Source of the DNA: Phragmites australis
Lineage: Eukaryota > Streptophyta > Magnoliopsida > Poales > Poaceae
Length of the DNA: 64,000 bases
Direction of reading: 5' to 3'
Assembly: GCF_958298935.1 (NCBI RefSeq)
Contig: NC_084930.1
Location: 25,952,001-26,016,000, forward strand
Shown: piece after piece, positions 22,401 through 34,117 of the stretch
Layout: every line of letters begins with the position of its first letter
Numbering within the stretch: the first letter of the stretch is position 1
Translations under genes and position numbers: made by a program
The notes under the pieces: generated by a model
What the model was told of the DNA's origin: nothing
Seen by the model: the letters and a program-made list of their open reading frames with translations, nothing else
The model's database searches: none

Positions 22401-25400
22401 TACTACTTGGTATTAATTCATTGGTGCATTGTGTTTTCAGGGTCAATTTGGTTTTCTTCAGAGATGAAGGCATTGAGCGATGATTGTGAACGCTTCATAT
22501 CGTTTCCCCCTGGGCACCTCTATTCCAGCAAAACAGGTTGATTTTTCTTATTGCTTTTTTGACAAACTAAAAGTCTCTTCCATCAGACGCATAATACCAG
22601 AAATGCAGTTTGATAGATCCTGAAGGCAAAAGATTCCAAGATACTACTATGTTGCAATACTTTTATTTTTTATTTTTGTTTTGCCTACTAACCTGTTTTG
22701 ATTTATCCTCCCTAGGTGGGTTAAGGAGGTGGTACAACCCACCATGGTTTTCAGAAAGCATTCCCTCAACCCCTTACAATCCTCTCCTCCTCCGAGAGAC
22801 TTTTGAGAAGGCATGTACCTTACGTTTACTCTACCATTTTCATACTTGTTGATACATAAAGTATATTTGATAGAGTGAATTGCATAAAACTACAACTATT
22901 GTGCCATTTGTAACACAAAACTACAACTATTGTGACTAGTAACACAAAACTATAAGTTTTGTACACCAATTTCACATATAATCCGATTTCCGTTATCTCT
23001 ACGGTGAAAGTCACTGTTCAACGGCACTGTTCATCGATACAAAAATGATCTTCTGCTTCTCGAAAAATAAGTGGTCTTCAGTTTTATCATTGCATATAAA
23101 TGGAGTATTACAAAGTAACTCATTTTTCTCTCATATAACCTAGGGCGGAAAATAATTTTAGAAATTAGTCTATCATATAAGAAGAATATTAGTGAATTTT
23201 TTCAGATTTTTGGGATTTTATTTGAGGCCCTAACAATAGTTATAAGTTATAAAAATATCATTTTTTGTAGAATTTTAGTTTAAATTCTACACAGGCTTTT
23301 TGGGTGAATTCAATTAAAATAGGTTGCACATGCATTATGGAACACGTACAAAGAGTTCTAGGATTTTTGGAGAAATAAAAGACTACTGATTTTGTACAGG
23401 TGAACAGTGACTTCCGACGGCAGAGATAACAGAAATCGGGTTATGTATGAAATTGGTGTAAAAAACTTGTAGTTTTATGTTACTAGGCACAATAGTTCTA
23501 GTTTTGTGCTACAAATGGCATAATAGTTGTAGTTTTATGCAATTTACTCTATTTGATATGCATGCGCCTTTCATCTTACTTTTTCCATTTTCATATTTTT
23601 TCATGCATATACTATATTTTCTATGTTGATGTATGTCACATTTATTTTCATGATAATCTCTTTTCAATTTTCTTTCATGCTGTTATGCTGTATTAATACC
23701 TCTGTTTAGGCAACGCTTATTCAGATATCAGTTGAAATTGCATGTGCCATGAGTTATTCCAGTGTGCTTTTTTATATTGTAATCACAATGATGATTCAGT
23801 TTGTTGATTTCTGTATTAATATTTTTTATGACACATCATCTAAAATCATGCCGACTGGTTCTGAAATATTTGCTTTCTAGTATCACATACTGTTTTATGT
23901 TACATAAGTTGCAAATTCTGCAGGCTATTATTAAGAGGCTAATGACTGATGTGCCGTTTGGTGTGCTCTTGTCTGGTGGACTTGACTCCTCATTGGTTGC
24001 ATCTGTTGCTTCACGGCACTTGAAAGAAACAAAAGTTGCCGGACAATGGGGAAACAAACTGCATACGTTTTGCATTGGCTTGAAGGCAAGTTTCTTAATA
24101 TTGTGTACTGTCATTGTTTAGTATTGCGTTTGGCCATCTTGTTCTCTGTTATGGTTATTTTGACAACAATATAGAAATTTTTCCAATGAGTGATATAAGC
24201 AGAGGACAGGGAACTGTATGATGAAAGTTTTCTGTTTTCTTTGTAGGGTTCTCCTGATCTTAAAGCTGCTAGGGAAGTTGCTGACTACCTCAGTACTGTA
24301 CATCATGAATTGCACTTCACCGTGCAGGTTCTTCATTCAATTTTTCTTCGCATGACAGAAAAAAGGGGCTTCTCTTTTAATTTTTATTCATTGTTGTCCA
24401 CAATATCAGGAGGGTATTGATGCCTTGGAGGAAGTCATCTACCATATTGAGTCGTATGATGTAACGACAATTAGAGCAAGTACCCCAATGTTTTTGATGT
24501 CACGTAAAATAAAATCTTTGGGGGTGAAGATGGTTCTTTCCGGAGAGGGTTCAGATGAAATATTTGGTGGTTACCTTTATTTTCATAAGGCACCAAACAA
24601 GAAGGAATTCCATGAGGAAGCATGTCGGAAGGTAATCAAAATCTTCTCACAAGTAATCTGTTATTACTTTCCAAGGTTGCAAGACAATGAAATGTATTCC
24701 TGAAGCATTTTCAGCAGTTTAGCACACAGCCCCAGCCCCACATGTTGCCCTTTTAGTTTTGTTGCTTGGCTATTCAGTTAGTTGTATATGCGCATTGCAG
24801 TTAAGATGTGCTTACAAGAGTTTCTTTTTTGTCCTGACATTTAGATTAAAGCTCTCCATTTGTATGATTGCTTGAGAGCGAACAAATCAACTTCTGCCTG
24901 GGGTGTTGAGGCTCGTGTTCCATTCCTTGACAAAAGTTTTATCAACGTCGCAATGGACATTGATCCTGAATGGAAGATGGTATGTTACTATGTATTACAA
25001 TAATATCGGTCTGATCTCACTGTAATATATTTATTTAATTTTACCAGCATTATTACTTTCTTATAATTATTGTCTTGTAAACATCAGATAAGACGCGACC
25101 TTGGCCGGATTGAGAAATGGGTTCTCCGTAATGCATTCGATGATGAGGAGAAACCCTATTTACCCAAGGTTGGAGAAGTTACACTTGTGTTATTTTTACC
25201 CTGTTTGTAAATATTCTACGCCCAAACTTATGTAGGTTTTATTTTCTGTGAATAGCATATTCTTTACAGGCAAAAGGAACAGTTCAGTGATGGTGTCGGG
25301 TATAGTTGGATTGATGGATTGAAGGACCATGCAAATCAAAATGTATAGCATATTTCTTTTGTCAAACTATTCATAAGTTGACCTTTTTGGACTTGCACTT

Positions 25401-25907
25401 GGTTTGACTTTGTCTTGTACCCCATTGAAAGTTTTTTCTTTGCATTTCAGGTCTCAGATTCCATGATGATGAATGCTAGCTTTGTTTACCCAGAAAATAC
25501 ACCCACAACAAAAGAAGGGTACTATTATAGGACAATATTCGAGAAATTCTTCCCCAAGGTCAGGAAGCTACTATCTGCATTGCGCCTTATCTTGCTATTG
25601 TGTGCTGAACTGAAAGATAAAGTGCCTCCGCTCACCTAACCCTTTGATTATGCAGCCTGCAGCAAGGTCAACAGTTCCTGGAGGTCCTAGCGTGGCTTGC
25701 AGCACCGCCAAAGCTGTTGAATGGGACGCAGCCTGGTCTAAGAATCTTGATCCGTCAGGCCGTGCTGCTCTGGGTGTTCACGATGCTGCGTACGATGATG
25801 CTCCAGGGAAAGCTCCTGCCTCTGCCAGTCCTGTCTCAGAAAACAGCCTTCGTCCAGCTATTGGGGAAAGCGTCGTTAAAACCATTGCTTCAGCTACTGC
25901 TGTCTAA
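19415..25907 (+). CDS. ASN: Asparagine synthetase [glutamine-hydrolysing], 14 exons, 591 aa
   Basis: The enzyme makes asparagine and glutamate from aspartate, glutamine and ATP in the cytosol, for nitrogen transport and storage. Exons read: 19415-19494, 20839-20977, 21285-21380, 21526-21667, 22441-22536, 22716-22810, 23924-24085, 24247-24327, 24410-24631, 24845-24979, 25088-25168, 25256-25342, 25451-25558, 25656-25907. They sum to 1,776 nt with no internal stop. The N-terminal Ntn-type glutaminase domain starts at Cys2 (MCGILAVLG) and carries RHRGPDWSG (29-37). The synthetase domain carries the pyrophosphatase loop SGGLDSS (233-239) and [12 protein letters not shown] (341-352). Length fits plant class II enzymes. 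Introns 6 and 7 use GC donors (AAG|GCATGT and AAG|GCAAGT); the rest are GT-AG. Intron 6 holds a MITE. The gene looks functional. Which grass paralogue it is cannot be told by eye. Confidence 0.96.
22873..23549. mobile_element. Mutator-like MITE in asparagine synthetase intron 6
   Basis: The inverted ends GAGTGAATTGCATAAAACTA and (complement) GAGTAAATTGCATAAAACTA continue for over 100 bp through repeats of CTACAACTATTGTGCCATTTG. The perfect 9-bp duplication TATTTGATA flanks it (22864-22872 and 23550-23558). It is 677 bp and non-coding. Related sequences occur at 30971-31301 (same GAGTAAATTT termini) and, as one arm, near 51090-51480. Confidence 0.85.
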
Positions 25908-26779
25908 GCTTCATTGTTTCACAAAATGCTTGAACAGAGAAGCTTGTTCATTGGTTATCTCAACTTTTGTCAGATCTTATTAGTTCCTTCAATCATGCAA
26001 TGGAGACATGCTTGTGCTCCATGCTTTGCCATCATGTATGGGTTTAAAATGCGCACACTGTTTGTTTCATGGACCGACCAGAGCATTGTAAATATTTGTC
26101 ACTGTGATATGTTTCCTTTTACTTCTTGGTCTTTGGTTTGCAGATTGCTGTGGCTATTCTAATCTCCACATACCATTGCAAACTGGATGTAGTTTACCAA
26201 TGCAAACTGGATGTAGTTTACCAATCTGCACAGCTTGGTATTTGGCAGCGTTAAATCAAATTCCCTTTTTTTTCTTTTGGAATAAGGTAGTAATTTTCTA
26301 TATTTTTATAAAATGCGTAAGTTATGATAGATTCAATCGATTATTATTGAAGTTAATTAAATGATCACAGCGCATCGTTAGATTTTGTTTTTCTTTCTAA
26401 AAGTATATTTAATATTCTATTACTTGCCTTTTATACTTAGGTGTTCAATATTTATCTTCTATAAATTCTAAAAATACGTTAATCTTATTATTTATCTTCT
26501 ATACATCCATCGTTGATTTCTCTAGATGGCATATCGTCTCACGCACTTTGCCTGTAACAAGGATTTTCTAAAGGGTGTGTTTGTCTGCACGATCACCTCC
26601 ATTGTTATCTACCATGAATTTTGTCTCCTCATGCTATCTTTCCATCAAGGTACTGTCCTTTGTCATGACTCATGGGGTTGTATTGGTTTGAGTTGTTTAA
26701 TGCGGATCCTTTGCCATGACTCATGGGGCTGTATTGGTTTGAGTTGTTTAATGTGGAATTATATTCTTATAAGATGGAT
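25908..26779. other. 3' flank of asparagine synthetase with short tandem repeats
   Basis: This contains the probable 3' UTR and then AT-rich DNA. A 24-bp unit (tgcaaactggatgtagttta...) is repeated twice at 26177-26224, and a 51-bp unit is repeated twice at about 26658-26758. No further gene is supported. Confidence 0.6.
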
Positions 26780-29482
26780 GGCATTCTTGCACGTTTAGCT
26801 AAAAGGAGATGCCAATACTATTTTTTTTCCATATACACGCTAGACACCAAAAAAGGAAGAATTTGATAGAAAAGCTAAATAAAGAAGATCAGATTGTCAT
26901 ATCTCAAGAAGATAAGCAGCGGGTGGTTCTTGAATTTTACACCGGCCTTCTTGGCATGGATGAAGACCGCCAACATCTCTGAACCTCGAGGTCTTTCACA
27001 TTCCTCCACATGATCTATCAGCTCTTGATGATCCCATAACCGAGGCGGAGGTTTGGGACACTATCAAAAACCTTCCTCTTGATAAGGCTCCTGGTCCGGA
27101 TGGTTTTACTAGGAGATTGTATCAGTCGTGTTGGAATATAATCAAACACGATAATATGGCAGCTATCATGGCTATACAAGATGGGGATACTCGGAAATTT
27201 GGGATGCTTAATTCGGCCTTTATCACTCTTCTTCCAAAGAGGGTTGATGCTATCAAAGTCAAGGATTACCGCCTGATCAGTTTAATTCATAGCTTTTCTA
27301 AGTTGGTGGCAAAGATTTTAGCGAACCGGCTCACTTCTAGACTGCCCTCCTTGGTATCTTCTAACCAAAGCGCTTTTGTGAAAGGTCGGTGCATACAAGA
27401 TAAATTTTTGTTGGTCCAACAAACAACCAAATTCCTGCATCTTTAGAAAAAAAACCTCGCCTACTCCTCAAACTTGATATTACAAAGGCTTTTGACTTGG
27501 TTTTTTGGAGTTTCTTGCTACAGGTCTTGTCTTACCTTGGCTTTGGCAGGGGATGAATTTCTCTTGTGTGTAACCTTCTATCCTCTTCGTCAACTCGTAT
27601 GCTCTTGAATGGAGAACCGTGATTTTATTTTTAACATAAAAAAGGACTAAGGCAAGGTGACCCTTTATGCCCATGCTATTTATATTAGTCATGGATGTCT
27701 TGAATTCCTTGATCAACAAAGCAAGTGGAGAAGGGCTGCTCCAACCTCTTGCAGCAAGAGGATTGATTCATAGGGTATCCTTATATGCAGATGATGTTGT
27801 CTTGTTCTTACATCTGACTTCAGATGACTTGGATTTATGCTTGGAAGTTTTTAGATGTTTTGGGGCTACATCGGGGCTTAAAACTAATATCCAAGAAAGT
27901 TTCATCGTCCCTATCCAATGTGGACAGATTATTTGGAAATGGTACAGCAAGTACTATCATGTGAGATCAAATAATTTCCCTACCAATATCTTGGTTTGCC
28001 GCTCTCGTTAAAAAACTCACCAAATCAGCATTCCAACCAATCATCAACAAAGTGATTGAGAGATTACTGGGTTGGAAAGCTGCCCTCATGCATCCTGTTG
28101 GACGGTGTGTCTTGGCATGATTTGTTCTCACCGCCATTCCTATTTATCAACTTATTACATTGGAATTTCTGAAATAGGTGATTCGTGCAATTGATAAAAG
28201 GAGGAGAGCCTTTCTTTGGAAGGGCCGAGACAAGGTTAATGGCGGTCACTGTGCTATTTCTTAGAGCTAGGTCTGTTGCCCTATAGATTTGGGAGGTCTT
28301 TGTATCCATAACCTCGAGACTTTGGGGTGGGCACTAAGGATGCGATGGCTTTGGCTACAAAAAACCCAACCGGATAAACCATGGGCTAGGTTTAAACTCC
28401 AAATTCATGCTAATGCTAAAGCATTGTTCAACACGCTAATGGTCTCAGAGGTGGGTGATGGGAACAACACTCTCTTTTGGAGAGACCGGTGGTTGCATGA
28501 GAAATCTTGGGTAGATCTCGCTCCTCAAGTAGCTGCTTTGGTGTGTAATCAAATTGTCAATTGCCAGATAGTCAACCAAGCGTTAGTCCAAAATCAGTGG
28601 GTACGTGACATCAAAGGTGCTCTTTCTATGGCGGCCCTTGTTCAATTTCTGCAACTTTGGGATATGGTCGCTAAAGTGATCCTACACCCGGGAGTCTCAG
28701 ATGAGCACAAATGGCTGGTTGAACCTTTGGGCATCTTCTACTCTAAGTCTACCTACTAGATGTTCTTTTTGGGTAGCACTGAATTGGAACCTTGAAAATG
28801 GATTTGGAAGTCATAGGAGTCGCCAAGGGCCAAGTTCTTTATTTGGCTTCCTGTCCATAATCGATGTTGGACCGCCGATAGATTATCACAGAGGGGACTG
28901 CCGCACCCTTAGCACTGTCTATTTTGTGACCAAGAAGAAGAAACGATCGGCCATCTATTGACTAGCTGTGTGTTTACTCACCAAGCTTGGTTCTTATTGT
29001 TCAGCAAGGTTGGATTGCAACATGTCTCTCTAGGACAAAAGGACAACACCTTAAATTCCTAGTGGAAGAGAACAGTGTTACACGTTGGCAAAGTGAAAAG
29101 AAAAGGATTCAATCCCCTTGTGATTCTTGGAGCTTGATGGATTTGGAAGCATCAAAATGATTATGTTTATAATGTTGCTTCCTCTAATGTTCGGAGAGTG
29201 TTTGATTCAATCATGGATGAGGCTAGCTTATGGCACATGGCGGGCACTAGAGGCTTGGAGGCGCTCATGGCACAGCTGAGCGCTTAATGGATTGTTGGTC
29301 GTGTCACATTTATTTGTCCCGTATGATTTTTTCTATGGTCTTATGGCCTTTTTTTTAGTGCGTTGGTGTGGAGTTGTTGTTTGTATTGCGTGTGGGGTGT
29401 AGGTGTGTGTTAGTGTGCACACACTTTTCCATTCAACTCCTTAATATAATGATATGCAACTCTCCTATAGTGTTCGAGAAAA
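26780..29482 (+). mobile_element. 5'-truncated LINE (non-LTR retrotransposon), degenerate
   Basis: Only the reverse transcriptase part remains. Order: a GDANTIFF-like lead (26790), the palm region with PLDKAPGPDGF (about 27080), FITLLPKR and YRLISLIHSFSKLVAKILANR (27220-27330), SNQSAFVKGRCIQDKF, then the catalytic YADD (near 27783). A C-terminal domain with W-rich motifs follows (28290-28760), then a zinc-binding tail (28860-28990, CDQEEETIGHLL). Frames change near 27450, 27640 and 28010-28290. The 3' end is the typical ATATGCAACTCTCCT...GTTCGAGAAAAA near 29450-29482. It stands immediately before the first surviving exon of the CCR4-like pseudogene. Confidence 0.88.
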
Positions 29483-29657
29483 AGAAGTTTAATGCTTGTA
29501 CTTTGTTTTGCTAGATTCCTACACAATCATGTCATACAACATCTGGCTGATTACAATGCACGGAACCATACTGACCTTTATTGGAACATCCGATGGGATG
29601 CTACGGGGTGGGATTGAAGGAGATGGCTTATTATCTGTGATATTAGTCACTGCGACC

Positions 29658-30838
29658 TAAGGTTTATAAATTCGTTTTATAGTTGAAAATTGGAACCCAC
29701 TGAATTTTCAAAATTCATGAATATCGTAAAATTAGCTTAAAATTTGGTGAGAATTCGGCCAAATTCACTCGGTCAATTTTCTAAAATTCAGCGAGAATTC
29801 ATCTGAATCGACCATTTGGTAACCGTTCGAATTCAATAGAAAACCGATCGAATTACACTGAAAACCGACCACATTTTTTGAATTTTCCACATTGAATGCA
29901 TTTCGAACGAATTCAAAACTGTTTGGTTTTCTCGATTTACGGAGCGCATTTCCCGAACTGCAGTGAAGTTCAACAAAAAAAGTAAAAAAATGGCTCAACA
30001 TTGTAAAACCAACAACTAATTCATCTAAGCTTCAAATCAAGTGAAACAAATTTTATTGGTTTCCTTGTAACATGATCTATATGATAAATTTATTTATATT
30101 CATAAAAATATTGAATATTTTCTATGAGAAAATGTATTTGCCAAACATAGTTAAATGCATAGTTAATTATTTGCTAATCCAAAATTCATGAAACCAATTT
30201 TTTTAGTCTTATTACATGATCCTATGTATTATAAAAATGCATGAGCCCAAGAAATAGTTATTTTGACATGCATGATTATGTAAATGTGTTGCAGCTAGAT
30301 TAATTCATAACTCACCCATCACACCTTCAAAATTAGTGAAACCACTTTTATTAGTTTACTTATACTATGATTTATGTAGGAAAAATAATGGTAGACATGA
30401 AAATTTTAATTACAATGTTGTTTCTACATGTTCACTTTATGCTTTGAACTTTGTAAAAATCATGGAGAAATTAATAAAACTCTAAATGAAGTGAAACTAA
30501 TTTTAAAGGTCCTCTTGAGATACACTCTACACAAAAATATGTGTTTGTATTTTAAGTTTTTCTTTAACGTGATGGATCAAATCATCCTGTTCATACGGTC
30601 CATTTCAGTATTTTTTTTCAAACTTTCTCTCTATGAAATATGATGCAAACGACATTATTTTTAAATTGTTTTTCACATAAGGTCTTAGAATTGTCTCTAG
30701 TATTTTTATAATTTTTTGTGATTTGTTTTGAATTTTTTTAATTCAAATTCGAAAACCGTTGAATTCAAAATACGGTGCGGACCAAACTGGCCAAATATCA
30801 TGAATACTGAGCGGTTTTCAATAAATTTTCAAACCCTG
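29658..30838. mobile_element. hAT-type non-autonomous transposon in a CCR4-like exon
   Basis: The insertion splits the codons for the HWDPD motif of the host exon. It is 1,181 bp, AT-rich and without coding capacity. An 8-bp duplication flanks it with one mismatch (CTGCGACC at 29650-29657; CTGGGACC at 30839-30846). The right end reads, on its complement, CAGGGTTTGAAAATT, a common hAT terminus. The left end TAAGGTTTATAAATT is a decayed copy (11 of 15). Inner sequence near both ends repeats GAATTC / GAAAACCG motifs in inverted orientation. Confidence 0.75.
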
Positions 30839-30970
30839 CTGGGACCCCGACTTCGTAAGTTCGTATGTCTTCAGGTAAGAAGTCTGCATGGTGGTTATGC
30901 CATTCCCAGTTCTCCACTGCACTCAGTAACACTGTGGTTTGGAAATTAGGAGGTGGATAGATTTTGAGAC

Positions 30971-31301
30971 GAGTAAATTTCAAGCCTATTATTATTTTAA
31001 CATACGTTAAAAAAGCTATAATTTTTTGTGTTTATTTCAAAAACCTATAACTATTTTGACATATGCCAAAAAAATTACAACTTTTTTATTGTGAGCCCAC
31101 CTGTTATCTTTTATAACATGTAATATAAGAATTAACCGTAGACTCATATATTGCTAGATGATGATAAGTGGGCTACAGTCAAAAAGTGTAGTTTTTTGCA
31201 AATATGTCAAAATAGTTATAGCTTTTTGAAATAAGCGATATAAGTTGTAGTTTTTTTTTTACAATATGTATCAAAATAGTTGTAGGTTTTAAAATTTACT
31301 C
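30971..31301. mobile_element. Mutator-like MITE in a CCR4-like exon
   Basis: The ends GAGTAAATTT...AAAATTTACTC are inverted and resemble those of the MITE in asparagine synthetase intron 6. The 9-bp flanks match at 8 of 9 positions (TTTTGAGAC at 30962-30970; TTTTTAGAC at 31302-31310). It is 331 bp. It interrupts the host exon between EVDRF and DIA..MKNRGYDG, so the reading frame resumes in the same exon after the element. Confidence 0.78.
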
Positions 31302-32262
31302 TTTTTAGACATTGCTGTATAAATGAAGAACAGAGGGTACGATGGTATATACCAGGTACAACACTTGTCTGTAAAGATGCTGCCTTCCAAATATTCTTGT
31401 GTTTCAGTTCTTAAGCGACCGTTGTGCTATCATAAGGGGCGAACTGGGGATGCTAGGGATGGATGTGCCACTTTTTGGAAGTCAAACCGGTATGAACAGT
31501 GCATTTATCCTTTGTTATCTTCATTGGCCTGAATAAAGTGGCCTTTTCATCTTCTTTCTTTGTTTCCAAATATAGGTTACGTCTGCTTGAGGAAGATAGT
31601 ATTGACTTTAGTGAATTCAATCTGCGAAATAATGTTGCTCAAATATGTGTTTTCGAGGTACTTGAATTAGCACTAGTTAGTTAAAGGAATAATTGCTTAT
31701 TTTCCACTCCTGTGACCCCCCAATTTGACTCATGATTGTACATTGCATGTAAACATAAGTAATTGCTAAACCAAATAATCAAATAAACTTGTGTATTACT
31801 AATTCCATGTACTGTTCCCAAGTTACCATAAGCTATAAAATCTGCTGTTAGTTTGCAGCCGTCTTTGTTAATTTGCAGCTAAGTAACCAGTGTTTAATGT
31901 TGGTATATTGACAGTAATTTCTGTTGTTTCTTACCTGTTTACTTTTCAGCTTGATGGAACAGACAAATTAGTTCTTGGAAATATTCATGTTTTGTTCAAT
32001 CCAAAGCGGGGGGATGTAAAACTGGGCCAGGTATATCAGTTAACTTGAGCCTCATGTTTTCCCCTTTGTCCTGTTATACATCTCTCTACTCATATGATCG
32101 TATCTGCTCATTTGCTGATCGGATGGCCGATGCGAATAAAATGCATAGTTTTGACATAATTGCTTCAAAATATTTCACCACCCTAGAACTTTATCCAATT
32201 CATTGTTCTCCATTCTCCCTGCAGATTCGCATGCTACTGTGCTTACCGGTGATTTTAAGAAA

Positions 32263-34112
32263 GTAAGTTAAAATGTATCTTTAATTATATATGATGAGTG
32301 ATTGATAAGGTTATCGATTTTGTATGTCAAGTTTTGGATTGCTTAAGCTTAATTTAAGCATTTTGATTATGGACTAACTGGAGTTGAAGTTGGAGAAATA
32401 TGTTTGTGAGAAACCAAATTGAAATGTGTATTGGTTTGCATGTGATGAGTCATTGACAACATTAGATTTGAAATAATTTTGGTTGGCATAAGCTTGTTTG
32501 TGTCTGATCTTATTTATAGCTAACCAAAGTTTAAATTAGAGCAGATTATTTTAGAATCTAGGAAATTATGTCTCACCGAAATATCCGGTGTGTGAGTTTT
32601 TTACCACACCGATTAGTCCGGTGTTATGGTGTAGTGAGCACCATAGCATTTTCAGTGTTAAAGTAGAAATGGAAGTAAGCACCGGATGGTCCGACAATGG
32701 ACTTAGAGAGCGCCGCAGTATTTTCTATGGAGAGGAGATTTTTGGCGCCAAGTTTGAATATGTACGTCAGATGGTCCGGCGCTGAGTTTGTGAACACCAA
32801 AGAAGGCGTCAAAGCTTTTGTTGCAGAGACGTTGCAGAAGGGTGGTTCGGTAGATTGACACACGTAGGATTACACGGTAATGGACATAAGATCACCGGAA
32901 ACTTAAAGTTTTTGATTTTATGCTAACCTGGAGATATTTTGGAGTGTGGAGAAATATGTTCGCTTATTTTATGGTGTGCAGATGACAGATGTAACTTGGC
33001 AATTGATGACGGGTGATCGGGGCTAAGCGGGTGCTTGGTGCCGGATGATCAAGGAGGGTCAGACAGAGTCAAGGGTGATCGTAGCCGTACACATAGAGGT
33101 CAAACAAAGCATGAAACGGAGGATAAAGATGACGTGTTGATAAAGTCAAGCGAAGGGGATGCCGGTGCAAGTGATAAGGTGGCTCGAGGGATCGGGAGTA
33201 GGAGAGACTTACCGGCGATCAAAATCGCAAGACGGAGGACACGTGTTATCATCAGAGCGCTTGCTTCAGGTGGAAGTAAGTGATAACTAGTCACGCTTTG
33301 AGAAGCATGCTAGGGTTTCATTGTTTGGTCTTAAAACCGTGGGAGGACTGGAGAAGTACGTGGCACCATTGCGAAGTTTGTGTTAAGACAAAGTTAAGTC
33401 GTAAAGGCGTCGCGGCTGTCGAATGAATGGAGAAGAAATTGACTAAAATATCCTTAGTGGTAGGTAGGAGTGTACTATAAAAGAGGGATATTTTGGGAAA
33501 AAGCTAGGAAACTTAGAGGTCAAATTTTCTAGCCCTATAATAGAGGGGTAGGGTTATGGGAGAGAAGGAACCAGCCATTTGAGCCCCCTGCGCCAACTAT
33601 ATGAGAGTATTGTGCTAGGGTTTTAGAGGAGAGGAGGATGAACACTTAACCTATGTAATAGGTGAGAGTTTTGAGAGAAAAATCTTTATAATCTTCCTAA
33701 ATAGGGTTGATCTCTTTGACTAATGAAGTTTATTTTGTTACATATGCTTGAATTATTCGTATTCTAGTTTCTCTCTCTTAGTTTCTTTGCCTTGTGTGGA
33801 ATTTTTCCTTTTCGGTGTTGATTTTTGTTTTACTTTTTAAACTAAAATTTTAACACATTGGGAGGTTGTTCTTCTTAATGCTAAAGGTATAAAATTCATA
33901 TACACATGCATATGTGATAGGGTCTTGAATTTTCTTGCCTTTAAACCATCATCTTGGAAATTTTCTTCACCCGGTGTTCATCTTTTGTTTCTTAACTGAT
34001 CTTTTCTCAATATTCAACATATGTGTGAGGATGAGTCATAGATTGATTTGCTGTGGAACCTAGTGTTCAATTCCAACCATGAGACCCACCTCTTTTTGAA
34101 TCTTCAAGTTTG
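32263..34112 (+). mobile_element. Copia (SIRE-like) LTR, first part, inside CCR4-like intron
   Basis: From about 32970 to 33800 the sequence is homologous to 38350-39180, the LTR of the plus-strand Copia element (shared GCTAAGCGGGTRCTTGGTGCC, AAGCATGAAACGGAGGATRAA, GGACTGGAG). The LTR left boundary is not resolved and lies between 32270 and 32960. The LTR is split by the solo LTR at 34118-38092 and resumes at 38098-38334, where it ends ..GGCGCCTATTCACCCC..CAAACA. Open frames in it are short and not convincing. Confidence 0.65.
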
Positions 34113-34117
34113 GTTTT

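Larger units (their letters stand above)
29525..32262 (+). pseudogene. CCR4-homolog-5-like deadenylase pseudogene, 5' part
   Basis: These exons resemble plant carbon catabolite repressor protein 4 homolog 5 (endonuclease/exonuclease/phosphatase fold, mRNA poly(A) shortening). Pieces: 29525-29657 (HLADYNARNHTDLYWNI), continued after a transposon at 30839-30875 (WDPDFV..CLQ). Then 30951-30970 (EVDRF), continued after a MITE at 31302-31360 (MKNRGYDGIYQ). Then 31437-31489 (GRTGDARDGCATFW), 31576-31657 (NLRNNVAQICVFE), 31950-32030 (LGNIHVLFNPKRGDVKLGQ) and 32225-32262. Splice sites are mostly kept. Stops (TGA near 29622, TGA near 30966, TAA near 31318) and a shortened, frameshifted last piece (VLTGDF in another frame) show it is dead. 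The remaining exons lie 24.5 kb downstream at 56722-57355. The N-terminal exons were not found. Confidence 0.88.

Noticed and set aside
22053..22416. Open frames in asparagine synthetase intron 4
   Set aside because: They lie between well-defined exons (21667 and 22441) and would break the conserved protein.
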